DNA of 64,000 bases from Burkholderiaceae bacterium (GTDB taxonomy: Bacteria > Pseudomonadota > Gammaproteobacteria > Burkholderiales > Burkholderiaceae_A), in NCBI GenBank assembly GCA_018401615.1, contig JAGYKN010000003.1, forward strand, positions 1 to 64,000, in the 5' to 3' direction. This document shows positions 1 through 9,317 of the stretch, one piece after another (the stretch's first letter is position 1; each line of letters begins with the position of its first letter). The position numbers and the translations under genes are program-made. The notes below the pieces were generated by a model that was not told where the DNA came from, ran no database searches, and saw only the letters and a list, made by a program, of their open reading frames with translations.

Positions 1-2
1 TG

Positions 3-1637
3 GCCCTCGACGGCGTGCTTGGCTGGGATAGCCTGTCTCTGCTGCCCCATCTGGCTGGAGACATCCATGCCCGAGAAGGTCCCCTGGGGGCCTGGCTCGC
101 CGCGCTGCTGCTCCTGCCAATTGAGGTCGCGGCCCAGCTTGTGGGCGGGGCCCGACTGGCACCCGAGCGATTTGACGATCTGGTTCGCCTGATCCACGCC
201 CTCTGGTTGACCCTCGGACTCTATGCCTTGTGGAGGGCCACGATTCGCCTGGCCCATCGACGAGAGGCCAGGCCTGTCGACCCCTTGGGCATTGGGCCCG
301 ATGCCCATGCCTATGGCCGCACCCTTGGCGACTGCGCTGTGTTACTCGCGCTGGCCTGCCTGGGCACGGTGACACGTTGGCATGAGGCTGGGCCAGCGGC
401 CCTGAGCTTTTTGTTGCAGGCAGGCCTCATCTGGGCACTGGCCTGCGCCCCCGAACGACCCCGCCCCTCGGGCCGATTCATCGGTGCCCTTCTGGCTGCC
501 CTGTTGCTGACTGACGGAATTGAGACCGCCCTGGCCTGCGGCCTTGGCCTGGTGGTCGTGACCCGAGTGGTCCATGTGATTGCACTGGTTCGAGGCCCGC
601 TCTGGCGGGAGATCGGCTGGACCTTCTGCCTGGGGATTGGACTCTGGATCGCAGCAACCCTCTGGATTGACGGCGCCGCCCGCACAGGGATCTGGTGGTC
701 TGCCCAGTTCCAATTCCACCTGCAGGCCCCCTGGCGAGCGATCAACGATTGGGCCTGGACCTGGTGGCCCCTCTGGCCAATCGTTGCCGTGCTGATCGTG
801 CAGGCAAAACGCCATGGGCTGCTCCAACTCGCGCACATCCAGATGCTCCTGATCCTGCTGGGCGTCATCGTCTTGGTGGGATGGACTGGCATTGGCTCAT
901 CCGTCCCGGGCCAACTCATTCCGGTGGCCCCGCTGGCCATTCTGGGCGCCTTTGGCCTGCTCTCGATTCCCCGCAGCCTCACCAATCTCCTGGACTGGTT
1001 TGCGGTGGTTGTCTTTACCACCATCGGTGCCTTGATCTGGCTCTACTGGTCTGCAATGGTCTTTGAGTTTCCGCAGGAATTGGCCCAGCGCCTGCGCTAC
1101 TTCGCGCCGGGCCTGCAGAGCCCCCAGCCAGGCCCCATCGAGGTCTTGTTCGGCACTGCGGTCAGCGGCCTGTGGCTCAGCCTGGTGGTCTGGCGGGTGC
1201 GCAGAACAGGTCTGCACCTCTGGCGACCCGTTGCGCTGAGCGCGGGGGGCCTCGGGCTCGCCTGGATTCTAATGATGGCCCTCTGGCTGCCAGCCCTCGA
1301 TGTCAACAGAGGCTTTCATCCCCTGTCCGACCAACTCAACCGAGCCCTTGAACAGGCCCTTCCGGGCCACTCTGCCCCCACCCTGGCGAGATGGCCAGGC
1401 GCCCCGAACGCCTGTGTCTCGGTGCCAGCGGGCGACACCCCTGCTCGACTCCTCCTGCTGGCGACCACATCGGCCCGACTCGGCCGTCCAGGTGAGCCCT
1501 GTCCGCTGAGGTTTCAGACCAGCCCCGCCGCTGACCAACGACTGGAGATCTGGTCCGGGACCCGGCCCACCGACCGTCAGGGTCGTGAGCGCTATGTCTT
1601 GCTGGTGTCGGAGATTCCTAGAAAAGACGACCGGTAG
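3..1637 (+). CDS. Membrane glycosyltransferase-like protein (5' end outside window)
   Basis: The frame is open from base 3, so the true start lies before the window; the GTG at 15 is probably an internal valine. The visible 540 or so residues form about ten hydrophobic segments joined by short basic loops, followed by a soluble C-terminal domain of roughly 110 residues. This layout recalls ArnT/PMT-type (GT39/GT83) lipid-linked sugar transferases, but the diagnostic acidic N-terminal loop would be upstream and cannot be seen, so the family call is an inference. Its last 46 bases overlap the 3' end of the convergent orn gene. It could instead be an uncharacterised polytopic membrane protein. 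Confidence 0.55.
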   Translation, partial: ALDGVLGWDSLSLLPHLAGDIHAREGPLGAWLAALLLLPIEVAAQLVGGARLAPERFDDLVRLIHALWLTLGLYALWRATIRLAHRREARPVDPLGIGPDAHAYGRTLGDCAVLLALACLGTVTRWHEAGPAALSFLLQAGLIWALACAPERPRPSGRFIGALLAALLLTDGIETALACGLGLVVVTRVVHVIALVRGPLWREIGWTFCLGIGLWIAATLWIDGAARTGIWWSAQFQFHLQAPWRAINDWAWTWWPLWPIVAVLIVQAKRHGLLQLAHIQMLLILLGVIVLVGWTGIGSSVPGQLIPVAPLAILGAFGLLSIPRSLTNLLDWFAVVVFTTIGALIWLYWSAMVFEFPQELAQRLRYFAPGLQSPQPGPIEVLFGTAVSGLWLSLVVWRVRRTGLHLWRPVALSAGGLGLAWILMMALWLPALDVNRGFHPLSDQLNRALEQALPGHSAPTLARWPGAPNACVSVPAGDTPARLLLLATTSARLGRPGEPCPLRFQTSPAADQRLEIWSGTRPTDRQGRERYVLLVSEIPRKDDR

Positions 1638-2161
1638 TAGCGGAGCTCCTCGATCGATTCCAGGATGTCGGCCAATGCCGTGTGGGCTCCCTTCTTGATA
1701 AAGCCCTTGTAGACCTCGGGCCGCCAGCGCCGGCAGAGTTCCTTGATCGTGCTGACATCAAGATTGCGGTAGTGGAAAAAAGATTCGAATGCCGGCATGT
1801 AACGGTTCATGAATCGACGATCTTGATGCACGCTGTTGCCACACAAGGGCGACTTTGCTGGAGACAGATGGACTGATAGGAAGCCCAGGAGCATCTGCTC
1901 AGCCTCGGCCTCGGTGAGGCTCGACGCCTTGACCCTGTCGATCAGGCCAGAGCGCCCATGGGTGGCCTTGTTCCAGTCATCCATCTCTGCCATGTGTTGG
2001 TCTGTCTGATGGACCACCAAGACGGGACCCTCGGCCACCAACTCAAGCTCGGAGGTGGTCACCACGACCGCGACCTCTAGGATGCGATTGGCAAGGGGAT
2101 CTAGGCCGCTCATCTCCATGTCAACCCAGACCAGGTGGTTCTCATTTAGGGCTTGTGTCAT
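1592..2161 (-). CDS. orn: Oligoribonuclease
   Basis: A 3'-to-5' exoribonuclease of the DEDDh family that degrades 2-5 nt RNAs and pGpG in the cytoplasm. With the ATG at 2161 the protein is 189 aa, close to the family norm. The catalytic set is visible: D14 and E16 in VDMEMSG, D114, H160 and D165 in HTALAD. The frame extends upstream to 2287, but that would overlap the divergent pterin dehydratase gene, so the internal ATG is preferred. Its 3' end overlaps the convergent membrane-protein gene by 46 bases. Confidence 0.96.
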   Translation of the reverse strand: MTQALNENHLVWVDMEMSGLDPLANRILEVAVVVTTSELELVAEGPVLVVHQTDQHMAEMDDWNKATHGRSGLIDRVKASSLTEAEAEQMLLGFLSVHLSPAKSPLCGNSVHQDRRFMNRYMPAFESFFHYRNLDVSTIKELCRRWRPEVYKGFIKKGAHTALADILESIEELRYYRSSFLGISDTSKT

Positions 2162-2197
2162 CGATTTATGATCGCATGGTTGTGACATCATCTGAGC

Positions 2198-2488
2198 GTG
2201 AGACAAGTGCCCGTTCTTCAAGACCATGAAATCCTCGAAGCCCTGGAGCGTCGTCCAGATTGGACGCTCGTCGATGGGAGCCTGCAACTCGAGCGGCGCC
2301 AGGTCCCCTACCCCGTCATCTGCAGCTGGGTTCAGGCCATTGGGGCCCTGGCCATCTCGCTAGACCATCATCCCGAGATCTCCTTTGGCTACGACAGCAT
2401 TCGAATCTCCCTTCGAACACACGATCAACAGGGCATCACCGCTCGAGACCTCGATTGCGCAGACCGGATACTGACACTGCTCGTGTGA
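2198..2488 (+). CDS. 4a-hydroxytetrahydrobiopterin dehydratase (PCD/DCoH family)
   Basis: Dehydrates 4a-hydroxytetrahydropterin, normally recycling the cofactor of phenylalanine hydroxylase. The 96-residue protein carries the family signature: HHPE at residues 57-60, followed by a THD at 74-76. It starts with GTG and is divergent from orn. Its GTG-TGA end overlaps the GTG start of rsgA by four bases, so the two are probably co-translated. No aromatic amino-acid hydroxylase gene lies nearby. Confidence 0.9.
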   Translation: MRQVPVLQDHEILEALERRPDWTLVDGSLQLERRQVPYPVICSWVQAIGALAISLDHHPEISFGYDSIRISLRTHDQQGITARDLDCADRILTLLV

Positions 2489-3399
2489 TCAGTTGTCACG
2501 GCAGTCAGGCCTGGGTCGAGACGGACGACGGGGTTCGGCGGTTGTGCCACCTGAGGGGTCGGTCGCTGACACCCCTGGCCAATGATCAGGTGAGGCTCAG
2601 TGTTGAAAACGACCCCCCCATCATCGAATCGATTGGTCCGCGGCGCAACACCCTCCTGAGGCAGGAGGGCAGCAGAGAAAAACGACTGGCGGCCAACATC
2701 GACCTTGCCTGGGTGGTCGTGAGTGGGCACCCCATGTTCTCCACGGAGATCCTCCAACGTGTGCAGGCAAGCCTCGCAAGCCAGCGGATTCCCTGCTGGA
2801 TCCTGCTCAACAAATCGGATCGCATTGACGACTCTCAGGCAGCCGCAGGTCACCTGCTTGAGATCACCCCGCAGCGCCATGCAGCGGCGTCCACTGGCTC
2901 GGCCTCACCGGTCATCGCAACCCATGTTCACCCTGGAGGACTCGATGGCCTCATGGGCAAGATCGACGATGTCTTTCATGACAGGCAGTTGACCATCGCG
3001 CTCTTAGGTCAGTCTGGCATGGGCAAGAGCAGCCTGCTCAACCGACTGATCCCGAGCGCCCTGGCACAGACTCAGGCCATCTCAGAGGCCCTGCAGACCG
3101 GCCGGCACACCACCACGAGCAGCCAGACCTACCTCTGGGAGCGAGGGCTGATCATCGATACCCCTGGCTTTCAGAAATTCGGCATCGGCCACCTCGATCG
3201 TGAGGACCTCACGGCCCTCTTTCCTGAGTGGCAAGACATTCAACGACAGGAGGGTGCCTGTCGGTTCGCTGACTGCAGCCATCGACATGAGCCTGGCTGC
3301 CAGATTCGCCAGCATGTGTCGAGCCTGGGACTGGGCCATCGCCTCGGCCAGTGGGAAGGCCTGCTGCGCAGCCTGGAAGCGGAACAGCCCAGCCGTTAG
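2485..3399 (+). CDS. rsgA: Small ribosomal subunit biogenesis GTPase RsgA
   Basis: A circularly permuted GTPase that helps mature the 30S subunit. The order is diagnostic: NKSD (G4) at residues 109-112 comes before the P-loop GQSGMGKSS at 175-183 and DTPG (G3) at 225-228. A zinc knuckle follows with C258, C263, H265 and C271. An N-terminal OB-fold portion fills residues 1-65. The GTG at 2485 (304 aa) overlaps the stop of the dehydratase gene and fits family length. The upstream open frame back to 2260 reads through that gene and is a shadow. The 3' end overlaps the convergent CobD-like gene by 4 bases. Confidence 0.96.
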   Translation: MISCHGSQAWVETDDGVRRLCHLRGRSLTPLANDQVRLSVENDPPIIESIGPRRNTLLRQEGSREKRLAANIDLAWVVVSGHPMFSTEILQRVQASLASQRIPCWILLNKSDRIDDSQAAAGHLLEITPQRHAAASTGSASPVIATHVHPGGLDGLMGKIDDVFHDRQLTIALLGQSGMGKSSLLNRLIPSALAQTQAISEALQTGRHTTTSSQTYLWERGLIIDTPGFQKFGIGHLDREDLTALFPEWQDIQRQEGACRFADCSHRHEPGCQIRQHVSSLGLGHRLGQWEGLLRSLEAEQPSR

Positions 3400-4370
3400 T
3401 TCAGCCAGCGCCCAAGATAGAAGAGCAGGACCAAGAAGAACCAGATGATGACGGAGCGCCATACCAATCCCACGGCAGAGTTCATGCTGTGGATGGTTGC
3501 CTCACGGAGTTCCGGATCGTCAGAGACGCCCTCGATGGTGGCCTCGTAGTCATCGGACCCCGTTGGGCCATCTGGAATGGTGAGTCGCACACCGATGGCA
3601 CCTGCACCCGAGGCAATCAGCACCCGATCGGTGTCGTCGAGCTGCATGGGAGAGGCTGCGGCCCGCGAGCGCCACATGGCCACAGAGTCTTCAAAGTTTC
3701 CCACCACCGCAAAGATCATGGCGGTCACGCGAACCGGCAGCCAATCGACCCATCGGTAAGCCACCCGAGCGGTCTGCGAGAAGAGCCCTCCATCTTCGTC
3801 GCGTTGACCCCAGGCCCGAAGCATCTGCACGGTGAGCCAGTATGCCAATGCACCCGAGACACCCGGCAGGATCACAAACCAGAAGATCAGACCAAAGACA
3901 TGCCGCTGTGCCGCGATCAGGGCCAGGCGAATGGACTCTCGAACGATCGCGGATTCGTCTCCAGACTCCGATGCCGATCGGGCCACTGCATCGGCATTCA
4001 TGTCTGCCACCCAGAGCCCGAGCAGTCGGCGGGACTCTGGGAGGTCATCGGCCCGAAGAGCAGCCTGGATCTCGTGAAAACGATGGCTGAACTGACGAAA
4101 GCCGAGGGTCAGATACAAGATTCCAACGATAAAGAGGACCTCTAAGAGCGGATGAACAATGCCCAGGATCCGCCCAATTAAGAGGCCAAAGAAGGCCGTT
4201 CCGACAACCACCATGAGCCATGCCGCCCATATAGAGCGGGCTCCGTTCGGATCGACCATGCCACGCATGTCTTCAATCTTTCCGATGACCCAGGCGTGCA
4301 CAACATTGGCCTGCCGAATGGGCCGAATCTGCTCAAGCAGCAGCGCAATCAGGAGGCTGAGCAAGGTCAT
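3396..4370 (-). CDS. CobD/CbiB-family membrane protein
   Basis: A 324-residue inner-membrane protein with N-terminal and central hydrophobic segments, resembling the CobD/CbiB family (adenosylcobinamide-phosphate synthase relatives). Many betaproteobacteria carry this paralogue next to rplS/trmD without a cobalamin operon, so actual B12 synthesis is doubtful. The motif WFVILPGVSGALAYW near residue 175 fits the family's transmembrane core. It lies 33 bases downstream of rplS on the same strand and may be read through from the ribosomal operon. An AmpE-like role is an alternative. Confidence 0.75.
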   Translation of the reverse strand: MTLLSLLIALLLEQIRPIRQANVVHAWVIGKIEDMRGMVDPNGARSIWAAWLMVVVGTAFFGLLIGRILGIVHPLLEVLFIVGILYLTLGFRQFSHRFHEIQAALRADDLPESRRLLGLWVADMNADAVARSASESGDESAIVRESIRLALIAAQRHVFGLIFWFVILPGVSGALAYWLTVQMLRAWGQRDEDGGLFSQTARVAYRWVDWLPVRVTAMIFAVVGNFEDSVAMWRSRAAASPMQLDDTDRVLIASGAGAIGVRLTIPDGPTGSDDYEATIEGVSDDPELREATIHSMNSAVGLVWRSVIIWFFLVLLFYLGRWLN

Positions 4371-4403
4371 GTGGAGAGAGCCTTGCGATCTCGGGGGTGG
4401 ATG

Positions 4404-4805
4404 TCAGGCCTGCACCTCTTGCGGCTCAACAGCCCCGCGTGCAGCGCGTCGTGCCGGTAGTTTCTCGCGGATCCGTGCCGATTTGCCCGACCGATTTCGC
4501 AGGTAGTAGAGCTTTGCGCGACGGACATCGCCACGACGTTTGACTTCAATCTTCGCGATGAGCGGCGAGTAGAGCTGGAAGGTCCGCTCGACGCCTTCTC
4601 CGGCGGAAATCTTGCGGACAATGAAAGATGAGTTAAGCCCGCGATTGCGTTTGGCAATCACCACTCCCTCGAAGGCTTGGAGCCGCTTGCGTGTTCCCTC
4701 AACGACACTCACGCTCACCACCACGGTGTCACCCGGGGAAAAGGTTGGGATGTCTTTGGCAAGACGCGCAATTTCTTCTTGTTCGATTTGATCAATGATG
4801 TTCAT
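4404..4805 (-). CDS. rplS: 50S ribosomal protein L19
   Basis: Protein of the large subunit at the 30S-50S interface. The 133 residues begin [12 protein letters not shown] and contain the family block [14 protein letters not shown] and later [16 protein letters not shown], with a C-terminal tail slightly longer than in E. coli. It is the last ribosomal gene of rpsP-rimM-trmD-rplS. Its ATG overlaps the trmD stop (ATGA), so its translation is probably coupled to trmD. Confidence 0.98.
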   Translation of the reverse strand: MNIIDQIEQEEIARLAKDIPTFSPGDTVVVSVSVVEGTRKRLQAFEGVVIAKRNRGLNSSFIVRKISAGEGVERTFQLYSPLIAKIEVKRRGDVRRAKLYYLRNRSGKSARIREKLPARRAARGAVEPQEVQA

Positions 4806-5608
4806 GGTTTCTCCTGGACTGCGTCCTGTCGTGCTTCCTGCCGTGCTTCCTGCTGTGCTTTTTGTTGGGCTTGCGACCAGAGGTCAGGTCGCCTGGCCTT
4901 GGTTAGCAATTGGGCCGCCGACGCACGCCAATCTCGTATTTTGCCATGATGTCCAGACAAAAGCACGTCTGGCACGCCCTGATCCCCGAAGACCTCTGGC
5001 CGGGTGTAGTGCGGATGATCCAGGTGGCCATTTATAAAAGAGTCCTGGTCCGACGAGGCATCATCTCCGAGCGCGCCTGGAAGTCGACGTGTCATGGCGT
5101 CCATGAGTGCCATGGCCGCAATCTCGCCCCCCGAGAGCACAAAATCACCAAGGCTCATCTCAATGTCAACGCACTGATCAATAAAGCGTTGATCAACTCC
5201 CTCGTAACGTCCGCAGACAAGCGTCCACTGGCACCTCGCCGAATCATGCGCCCCTGCGGCCGCTCGAATCGGCAGGAGTGCGGCCTCGACCCAGCCCTGA
5301 TCGAGCACCTCGCCGGCGGGCGAAAACAGAATCACCGCGCCCGGCATCCACCCAGATTGCGTGGCGGCCTGCTTGGCCTCAACCACCGCGGCTTGCAGGG
5401 GTTCAGCCAGCATGACCATGCCAGGCCCACCGCCGTAGGGACGGTCATCGACTGTCTGGTGGACATCGTGGGCAAAACGACGTGGGTTGATGAGGTGGCA
5501 CTCCACCAGGCCCCTTGAGACTGCCCTGCCGCAGACCCCAGCCGCGGCCCAGGCCGACACAAGCTCCGGAAAGAGCGTGATGACATCGAATCGGATGCGT
5601 GGCGTCAT
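4802..5608 (-). CDS. trmD: tRNA (guanine-N1)-methyltransferase TrmD
   Basis: Makes m1G37 in tRNAs to prevent frameshifting. The start at 5608 ([15 protein letters not shown]) overlaps the rimM stop as ATGA and gives 268 residues. Conserved parts are visible: [13 protein letters not shown] for the SAM knot entry, [15 protein letters not shown] and [15 protein letters not shown] of the trefoil knot. The C-terminus carries an extra Gln/Ala/Arg/Glu-rich tail of about 25 residues, encoded by 12-base imperfect repeats, that most homologues lack. Confidence 0.97.
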   Translation of the reverse strand: MTPRIRFDVITLFPELVSAWAAAGVCGRAVSRGLVECHLINPRRFAHDVHQTVDDRPYGGGPGMVMLAEPLQAAVVEAKQAATQSGWMPGAVILFSPAGEVLDQGWVEAALLPIRAAAGAHDSARCQWTLVCGRYEGVDQRFIDQCVDIEMSLGDFVLSGGEIAAMALMDAMTRRLPGALGDDASSDQDSFINGHLDHPHYTRPEVFGDQGVPDVLLSGHHGKIRDWRASAAQLLTKARRPDLWSQAQQKAQQEARQEARQDAVQEKP

Positions 5609-6285
5609 GACCAATCCGGCTGCCAATCCACCGTCACGGTCTGGGCCTTGGTGTCCACGGTGTCAACGAAGGCATCGACATAAGGGATCCAATGGCGACC
5701 CACAATCAACCAATCATGTGCGCCGTTGGTGTCCATGGAATCGATGGTGCCAAGGACCAGGCCCTCTCGATTTGTGACCCTGCAGCCCACGAGGTCTGTC
5801 CAGTAGGCCTCATCTGGGGCAGGTGCGGGCAGGGCCTTGCGGGGCAGGCCAATCTGAGCCCGCATGAGCAATGCGGCGGCCTCAGGGGTCTCGATGCCCA
5901 TGATCTGCACGCGCAAGTCTTTTCCATGTGCCTCGACAGAGGTCACCGTCACAGCATAGAAGCGCTGATTGTCTGCCCGTACGAAGGCCTCTTGAAGGCC
6001 CATGAGCGCCGAGGATTGGTCCCCGCCTGGGTGAAGCGATTTCACTCTGATTGCACCCTTCAGCCCAATTGGCGACTGCAGCAGTCCGAGGGCAACAAAG
6101 CCCTCCGGAGGGGGGCAGTCTTGACGATTGAGTTCTCGAATTGGAGCGGTCGGCAGGCTATCTTGAACCAGCCTTGCGACCCGTCTTGATAAAAAAGATG
6201 ACTGCGAGCCTGCCCGGCCATTGAACGCCCGGGGGGGAGCGCTGCCCCGAGCGGGGTTAGGCTTTTGCGGCGGCTTGACCGGCAA
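5605..6285 (-). CDS. rimM: Ribosome maturation factor RimM
   Basis: Binds S19 and helps mature the 30S head. The conserved RimM core starts around [18 protein letters not shown] (from residue 62) and is followed by a PRC-barrel region ([11 protein letters not shown]). Before this core there is a basic extension of about 60 residues. The only canonical start codon in the frame is TTG at 6285, overlapping the rpsP 3' end by 29 bases. Long N-termini are known in Burkholderiales RimM, so I keep it, but the exact start is uncertain; an ATT at 6141 is the only candidate nearer the core. Confidence 0.9.
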   Translation of the reverse strand: MPVKPPQKPNPARGSAPPRAFNGRAGSQSSFLSRRVARLVQDSLPTAPIRELNRQDCPPPEGFVALGLLQSPIGLKGAIRVKSLHPGGDQSSALMGLQEAFVRADNQRFYAVTVTSVEAHGKDLRVQIMGIETPEAAALLMRAQIGLPRKALPAPAPDEAYWTDLVGCRVTNREGLVLGTIDSMDTNGAHDWLIVGRHWIPYVDAFVDTVDTKAQTVTVDWQPDWS

Positions 6286-6517
6286 AGTCTTTGAGGAGTT
6301 GGGCCACCCGAGGGCTCACCTGCGCGCCATTGCTGCGCCAATGCGCCACTCTCTCGAGGCTAAAGTTCAGACGAATATCGTTGCCGTGGGCAACCGGGTT
6401 AAAGTAACCCAGTCGCTCGATGAATCGTCCGTCTCGACGGTTGCGAGAATCTGTTGCCACCACATGATAAAACGGGCGTTTGTGGGAACCACCGCGGGCG
6501 AGTCGAATAACGACCAT
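6257..6517 (-). CDS. rpsP: 30S ribosomal protein S16
   Basis: First gene of the rpsP-rimM-trmD-rplS operon. The 86-residue protein begins [17 protein letters not shown], the usual S16 N-terminus. An AAGGAAG ribosome-binding site precedes the ATG at 6517; the longer frame to 6547 adds a non-conserved tag and is rejected. A plausible sigma70 promoter lies about 50 bases upstream. Confidence 0.97.
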   Translation of the reverse strand: MVVIRLARGGSHKRPFYHVVATDSRNRRDGRFIERLGYFNPVAHGNDIRLNFSLERVAHWRSNGAQVSPRVAQLLKDFAGQAAAKA

Positions 6518-6567
6518 GATGTTGTCTTCCTTAAATGATCTTGGCATTGCCGTGAAAAGCCCTCAAG

Positions 6568-6595
6568 TTTATCAGCCGAACCAACCCAGAGACAA
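6568..6595 (-). promoter_or_regulatory. Putative sigma70 promoter of the rpsP operon
   Basis: On the minus strand TTGTCT (6595-6590) and GATAAA (6573-6568) are separated by 16 bases, each matching four of six consensus positions. They lie about 50 bases upstream of the rpsP ATG, in the only gap between the divergent rpsP and mltB genes. The -35 side overlaps the ribosome-binding site of mltB on the other strand. Called by eye only. Confidence 0.4.
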
Positions 6596-6606
6596 GGAGG
6601 GCGACG

Positions 6607-7731
6607 ATTAAGCGCCGTCCCCTGCTCTCGGGCCTCTTGGGCCTGGGCCTGTGCAGCCTTGGTCTGTCCTCTCTGGGCAGGCGCGCCCTGGCCCAGAACG
6701 CACCCTCGGCAGCGCCCGCCAGGCCCCCTGCGCCGCCGTCAAGGGCGCGGCCCAAGGCACCGCTCAGGGATGCGGTGCTCCCGGACTGGCTTCCCAGGTC
6801 CGCCCTAATGGCCCAGCTCGAAGAGATCCGCGACCAACACAACATCCCGCTGCCCTGGCTCATCAGGCAATTCCAGCGATCCACCCTGCAAGACGAAGCG
6901 CTTCGCCTGGTCAACCCACCGCCTGCCGAGGGCCCCGCCCCCGCCCGATCTGTCTATCGGGTGATTCAACGCAGCCTGCACCCAAAGCTTGTCCAAGACG
7001 GCAATCGTTATCTGCGACAGCATTCAGCAGCCCTGCGACAGGCCTTCGAGGCCCATGGCGTGCCGCCTCGAGTGATCGTCGGCATCCTGGGCATCGAGAC
7101 CCGCTACGGCCGAATCCTGGGGAATTTTCCAACCATCGACACCCTCTCGACACTCGGGTTTCTCAATGAGCGTCGCGCCCCCTTTTTTAGAAATGAACTG
7201 ACCTCGCTGCTGCTCCTGTCTCACGAGCAACGGCTTGACCTCAAGGGCCTCAAGGGCTCGTTTGCCGGCGCCCTGGGCATCCCGCAATTTATGCCAAGCA
7301 GTTGGAGGCGCTATGCGGTCGACGCTGACGGTGACGGCAAGACGCAGCTCCTCCAGAGCCATGCCGATGCAATTGGGTCTGTTGCCAATTTCCTGCGTGA
7401 ACACGGCTGGATTCGCGGCCTTAGATCCCACGTGGGCCTTGGTTCACTTGACGGACTACAAGATCAATCCGAGCTGATCGACTCCATCTCCGTCCAGGGC
7501 CTTCGGGCAGAACACACGGTGGCACAGCTTGTCTCAGCCGGCGCAATTGATGAGATGCCCTCTCTGGCGCCCGGCACGCCCGCAAGTCTCATCGCCCTGC
7601 CAGAGCCAGAGGTGGGGCATGTCTACTGGATGGCCACCCCAAATTTCTTTGCCATCACGCATTACAACCGAAGCTACTTCTATGCGGTTTCTGTCCTGGC
7701 CCTCTCAGAGGCACTGAGCAGCCGCGGCTAA
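6607..7731 (+). CDS. mltB: Lytic murein transglycosylase B
   Basis: Cleaves peptidoglycan glycan strands in the periplasm. Counting from base 6607 (374 aa), residues 1-30 form a signal peptide starting KRRPLLSG with a hydrophobic core and an ALA-Q cleavage region. A Pro/Ala-rich linker follows, then the catalytic domain with the essential Glu164 in GILGIETRYG and GALGIPQFMPSSW at 221-233. The start is odd: a perfect AAGGAGG (6594-6600) sits six bases before ATT at 6607. The first canonical codon, TTG at 6637, would cut off the basic part of the signal peptide. The 3' end overlaps the convergent Nudix gene by 4 bases. Confidence 0.9.
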   Translation: MKRRPLLSGLLGLGLCSLGLSSLGRRALAQNAPSAAPARPPAPPSRARPKAPLRDAVLPDWLPRSALMAQLEEIRDQHNIPLPWLIRQFQRSTLQDEALRLVNPPPAEGPAPARSVYRVIQRSLHPKLVQDGNRYLRQHSAALRQAFEAHGVPPRVIVGILGIETRYGRILGNFPTIDTLSTLGFLNERRAPFFRNELTSLLLLSHEQRLDLKGLKGSFAGALGIPQFMPSSWRRYAVDADGDGKTQLLQSHADAIGSVANFLREHGWIRGLRSHVGLGSLDGLQDQSELIDSISVQGLRAEHTVAQLVSAGAIDEMPSLAPGTPASLIALPEPEVGHVYWMATPNFFAITHYNRSYFYAVSVLALSEALSSRG

Positions 7732-8540
7732 GAGAAGGCGAGGAGCCCCACGGCGGCCTCATGATTAAACTCTCCTCGAGACCAACGTGCGTCGATCTCA
7801 CCCGAGGTCCAGCATTCAAAGGCCGTCACCTCATCATCCTGAGGGCTTGGTTGCCATCCCTCCCCCACCTTTAGGCTGTAGACCCAGAGGCGCTCGACAT
7901 GGACCTGGTCTGGTAGGAGCCGCGCCACCCTCATGGGGCCCCGAAAGGTCGCACCACGGGCCATCTCTGCCGTCACACCAGCCTCTTCCCATGCCTCACG
8001 AGTCAGGGCATCAGAGGGCGTCTCATGGCTTGGCAGGCCACCCGCCACGGGGGCATCCCAGAGCCCCGGATCAATTGCCTTTTTAAGGCTGCGTCGTCCC
8101 ACCCACAGCCTGCCAGAGGGGTGCAGGAGGTTGAGTTGAACCGACTGGGCCATCAGGCCCAGGGGCCGAAAGAGACTGCGCTCCAGCCCGAGGGGTTGCC
8201 CTTCACCGCTCCAGAGCAGTTGGCCGTCTGCCCCAACCAGGCGTTGCTGCTCATCTCGCCAGCCAAAGCCGGGGTGTCCATCGAGTGCCAGCCGCAGCCT
8301 GGCCGACCACCCCGGCAGATCGCGCCAGGACACGGGCGAGTCTGGCCCCACAAGGTCCTTTAGGAATGGACTGGCCCACCCCATAAAGTGCAGGCGATCC
8401 TCGGCATCGCGCAACTGCCACGGCACCCACCCCTGGGCTGGGTCAAGCACGGGTGGGCACCCGAAACGACTTGGCTGGATTTGTTCACCCGGCAGCAATG
8501 CGGGCCCGAGAAACTCGCGCCCATCCATCGGACCGACCAC
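7728..8540 (-). CDS. Nudix hydrolase with N-terminal DUF4743-like domain
   Basis: A 270-residue protein. The C-terminal half holds a complete Nudix box: G167, E173, then R181-E182, E185-E186, G188 and V189. This predicts metal-dependent hydrolysis of a nucleoside-diphosphate-linked substrate; the substrate cannot be told. The N-terminal 110 residues resemble the DUF4743 region found in thiamine-pyrophosphokinase-associated Nudix proteins (a tentative match from memory). ATG codons at 8540 and 8528 are both possible starts. It lies three bases downstream of rlmB on the same strand. Confidence 0.85.
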   Translation of the reverse strand: MVGPMDGREFLGPALLPGEQIQPSRFGCPPVLDPAQGWVPWQLRDAEDRLHFMGWASPFLKDLVGPDSPVSWRDLPGWSARLRLALDGHPGFGWRDEQQRLVGADGQLLWSGEGQPLGLERSLFRPLGLMAQSVQLNLLHPSGRLWVGRRSLKKAIDPGLWDAPVAGGLPSHETPSDALTREAWEEAGVTAEMARGATFRGPMRVARLLPDQVHVERLWVYSLKVGEGWQPSPQDDEVTAFECWTSGEIDARWSRGEFNHEAAVGLLAFS

Positions 8541-8543
8541 GGT

Positions 8544-9317
8544 CTATCGGGCCAGGCGACGCTGGCGCATGGCCTCATAGAACACAACGCCTGCGCTTAC
8601 GGAGACGTTGAGGCTCTCGACGGAGCCCGTCATCGGGATGCCAATTAGGGCATCGCAATGGTCGCGAGTGAGCCGACGAAGCCCACTGCCCTCTGCTCCC
8701 AAGACGATCACAATGGGGCCGCGCAGGTCGGTCTCAAAGATGGACGCCGAGGCATTTGAATCCAAGCCAATCACCCGGTATCCCTCGTCTTGGAGTCTCT
8801 CGAGGGCTCGCGCAAGATTGGGCACCCGCAGGTACGGCACTCGGTCGGAGCCCCCAGCAGAGACCCTCACGGCCACATCATTAAGAGGCGCACCGTGGTC
8901 TTTGGGCGAGATGGCTGCAAGCACACCGGCCGCATCTGCGGATCTCAGGATCGCCCCGAGGTTGTGGGGGTCGGTCACCCCATCGAGGGCAACGAGGGTG
9001 CGTTGCGCCTCGGGACGTGAGGCAATCAGGGCGAGCATGCCCTCGAGATCGTCGGCCATCTCTCGGGCCCGTGCCAACGCCAACACGCCCTGGTGACGCT
9101 CCCCCTTTGCCCATTGCGCCATGACACTCGGCTCAGCCGGTGTGATGCGACAGTTCGCAGCCTTGAGTTCCTCTAGGAGTGCCTTGAGTCGGCCGTCTCG
9201 TCGCTGCGCATCGACGAGGATCCGATCAATGGTCTCCGGGGCCGCCCGCAGGCGGGCCCTCACGGCATGAAAGCCGAGCAGCACCACTGGGGGGTCCACC
9301 TCAAGGGGCCTGCTCAT
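8544..9317 (-). CDS. rlmB: 23S rRNA (guanosine-2'-O)-methyltransferase RlmB
   Basis: SpoU/TrmH-family enzyme that methylates G2251 of 23S rRNA. The 257 residues show an N-terminal L30e-like substrate domain and the three SpoU motifs: DPHNLGAILRSADAAG, then IVLGAEGSGLRRL, then IPMTGSVESLNVSVSAGV forming the SAM-binding knot. Its ATG overlaps the rnr stop by four bases, so it is probably translated with rnr. Confidence 0.97.
   Translation of the reverse strand: MSRPLEVDPPVVLLGFHAVRARLRAAPETIDRILVDAQRRDGRLKALLEELKAANCRITPAEPSVMAQWAKGERHQGVLALARAREMADDLEGMLALIASRPEAQRTLVALDGVTDPHNLGAILRSADAAGVLAAISPKDHGAPLNDVAVRVSAGGSDRVPYLRVPNLARALERLQDEGYRVIGLDSNASASIFETDLRGPIVIVLGAEGSGLRRLTRDHCDALIGIPMTGSVESLNVSVSAGVVFYEAMRQRRLAR

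Noticed and set aside
2260-2484. Upstream extension of the rsgA frame
   Set aside because: It reads through the pterin dehydratase gene in another frame; the conserved RsgA sequence begins at the GTG at 2485.
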